From NCBI GenBank assembly GCA_018340805.1, contig JACMZG010001914.1, positions 50,047,208-50,111,207 of the forward strand: 64,000 nucleotides of DNA. The letters are read 5' to 3'. The notes beneath the pieces are model-generated. The model saw only the letters and a program-made list of their open reading frames with translations. It made no database searches and was not told the DNA's origin. Each line of letters opens with the position of its first letter. The stretch's first letter is position 1. The translations under genes were made by a program, and so were the position numbers. Below, piece by piece: positions 63,820 through 64,000 of the stretch. Origin of the DNA: Microvelia longipes. Taxonomy: Eukaryota; Arthropoda; Insecta; Hemiptera; Veliidae.

Positions 63820-64000
63820 GAATTATTACTTTTCTTCATTCATACAATAGGTATATAGAAAAAGGATTGCTTTTGCAAAAGAAATTCAAATCCGGGACGC
63901 CACCGGAATTATCCGTTTCAGGTGTTTTTAAGACCTCCTTCGTGGTTTTCACAAAGTTGTCTGTCTGTAATTGTATGTATATATGTGTCTTTTATCATCG
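63820..64000 (+). repeat. 5S-containing repeat family, start, cut by window end
   Basis: CTTTTCTTCATTCATACAAT, AATTATCCGTTTCAGGTGTT, AGACCTCCTTCGTGGTTTTC, ATATGTGTCTTTTATCATCG follow the start of the 45180 and 56612 copies. Confidence 0.7.

Overview
This is AT-rich, intron-rich animal nuclear DNA, most likely from an insect or other pancrustacean. The best taxonomic evidence is a neuronal synaptobrevin whose SNARE and membrane-anchor exons match the arthropod nSyb pattern closely (GASQFEQQAGKLKRKFW, MMIIMGVIGLV, then a Pro/Gln-rich tail starting KFMPDEK). Order and species cannot be fixed from what I can see. Two real protein-coding genes are visible, and they converge. Nearly everything else is introns and intergenic DNA filled with transposable elements, foldback elements, minisatellites and (TA)n arrays. 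Region 1 (1-10,861): the last eight coding exons of a plus-strand carotenoid oxygenase (RPE65/BCO/ninaB family). Splice phases agree throughout and all four iron-binding histidines are present. The 5' exons lie before the window. Its introns hold a Ty3/gypsy integrase tail, a LINE 3' end, a decayed copy of one of its own exon ends, a Penelope-like element (PLE) with hammerhead-ribozyme motifs, a (TA)n array and several MITEs. Region 2 (10,862-25,132): intergenic DNA with a MITE 11 bases after the stop codon, three minisatellite or degenerate repeat blocks, several (TA)n arrays, a tRNA-derived SINE, and a 3.5-kb near-perfect palindrome made of two head-to-head PLE copies. A second inverted PLE pair contains a SINE with an 11-bp target duplication. 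Region 3 (25,133-59,741): the minus-strand nSyb gene. The stop is at 25,133 and the exons are 59731-59741 (putative), 52996-53119, 51070-51148, 44062-44141, 38507-38558 and 25133-25281. They encode a predicted 164-residue R-SNARE. Introns carry at least three further inverted PLE structures, 8-bp-TSD MITEs (some nested), a 401-bp GGCGCTCC foldback element and copies of a 0.9-kb repeat that contains a piece of 5S rRNA. Region 4 (59,742-64,000): upstream of nSyb, only repeats, including two adjacent copies of a TIR element lying between the two ends of another element. There is no functional link between the two genes beyond convergent orientation. The most interesting signal is the repeated PLE architecture: four inverted PLE structures each have a 12-14 bp target duplication set off on one side by a 30-35 bp extension, and most PLE ends carry a hammerhead core (CTGAHGA...GAAA). 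The second is the 5S-rRNA-containing repeat family.
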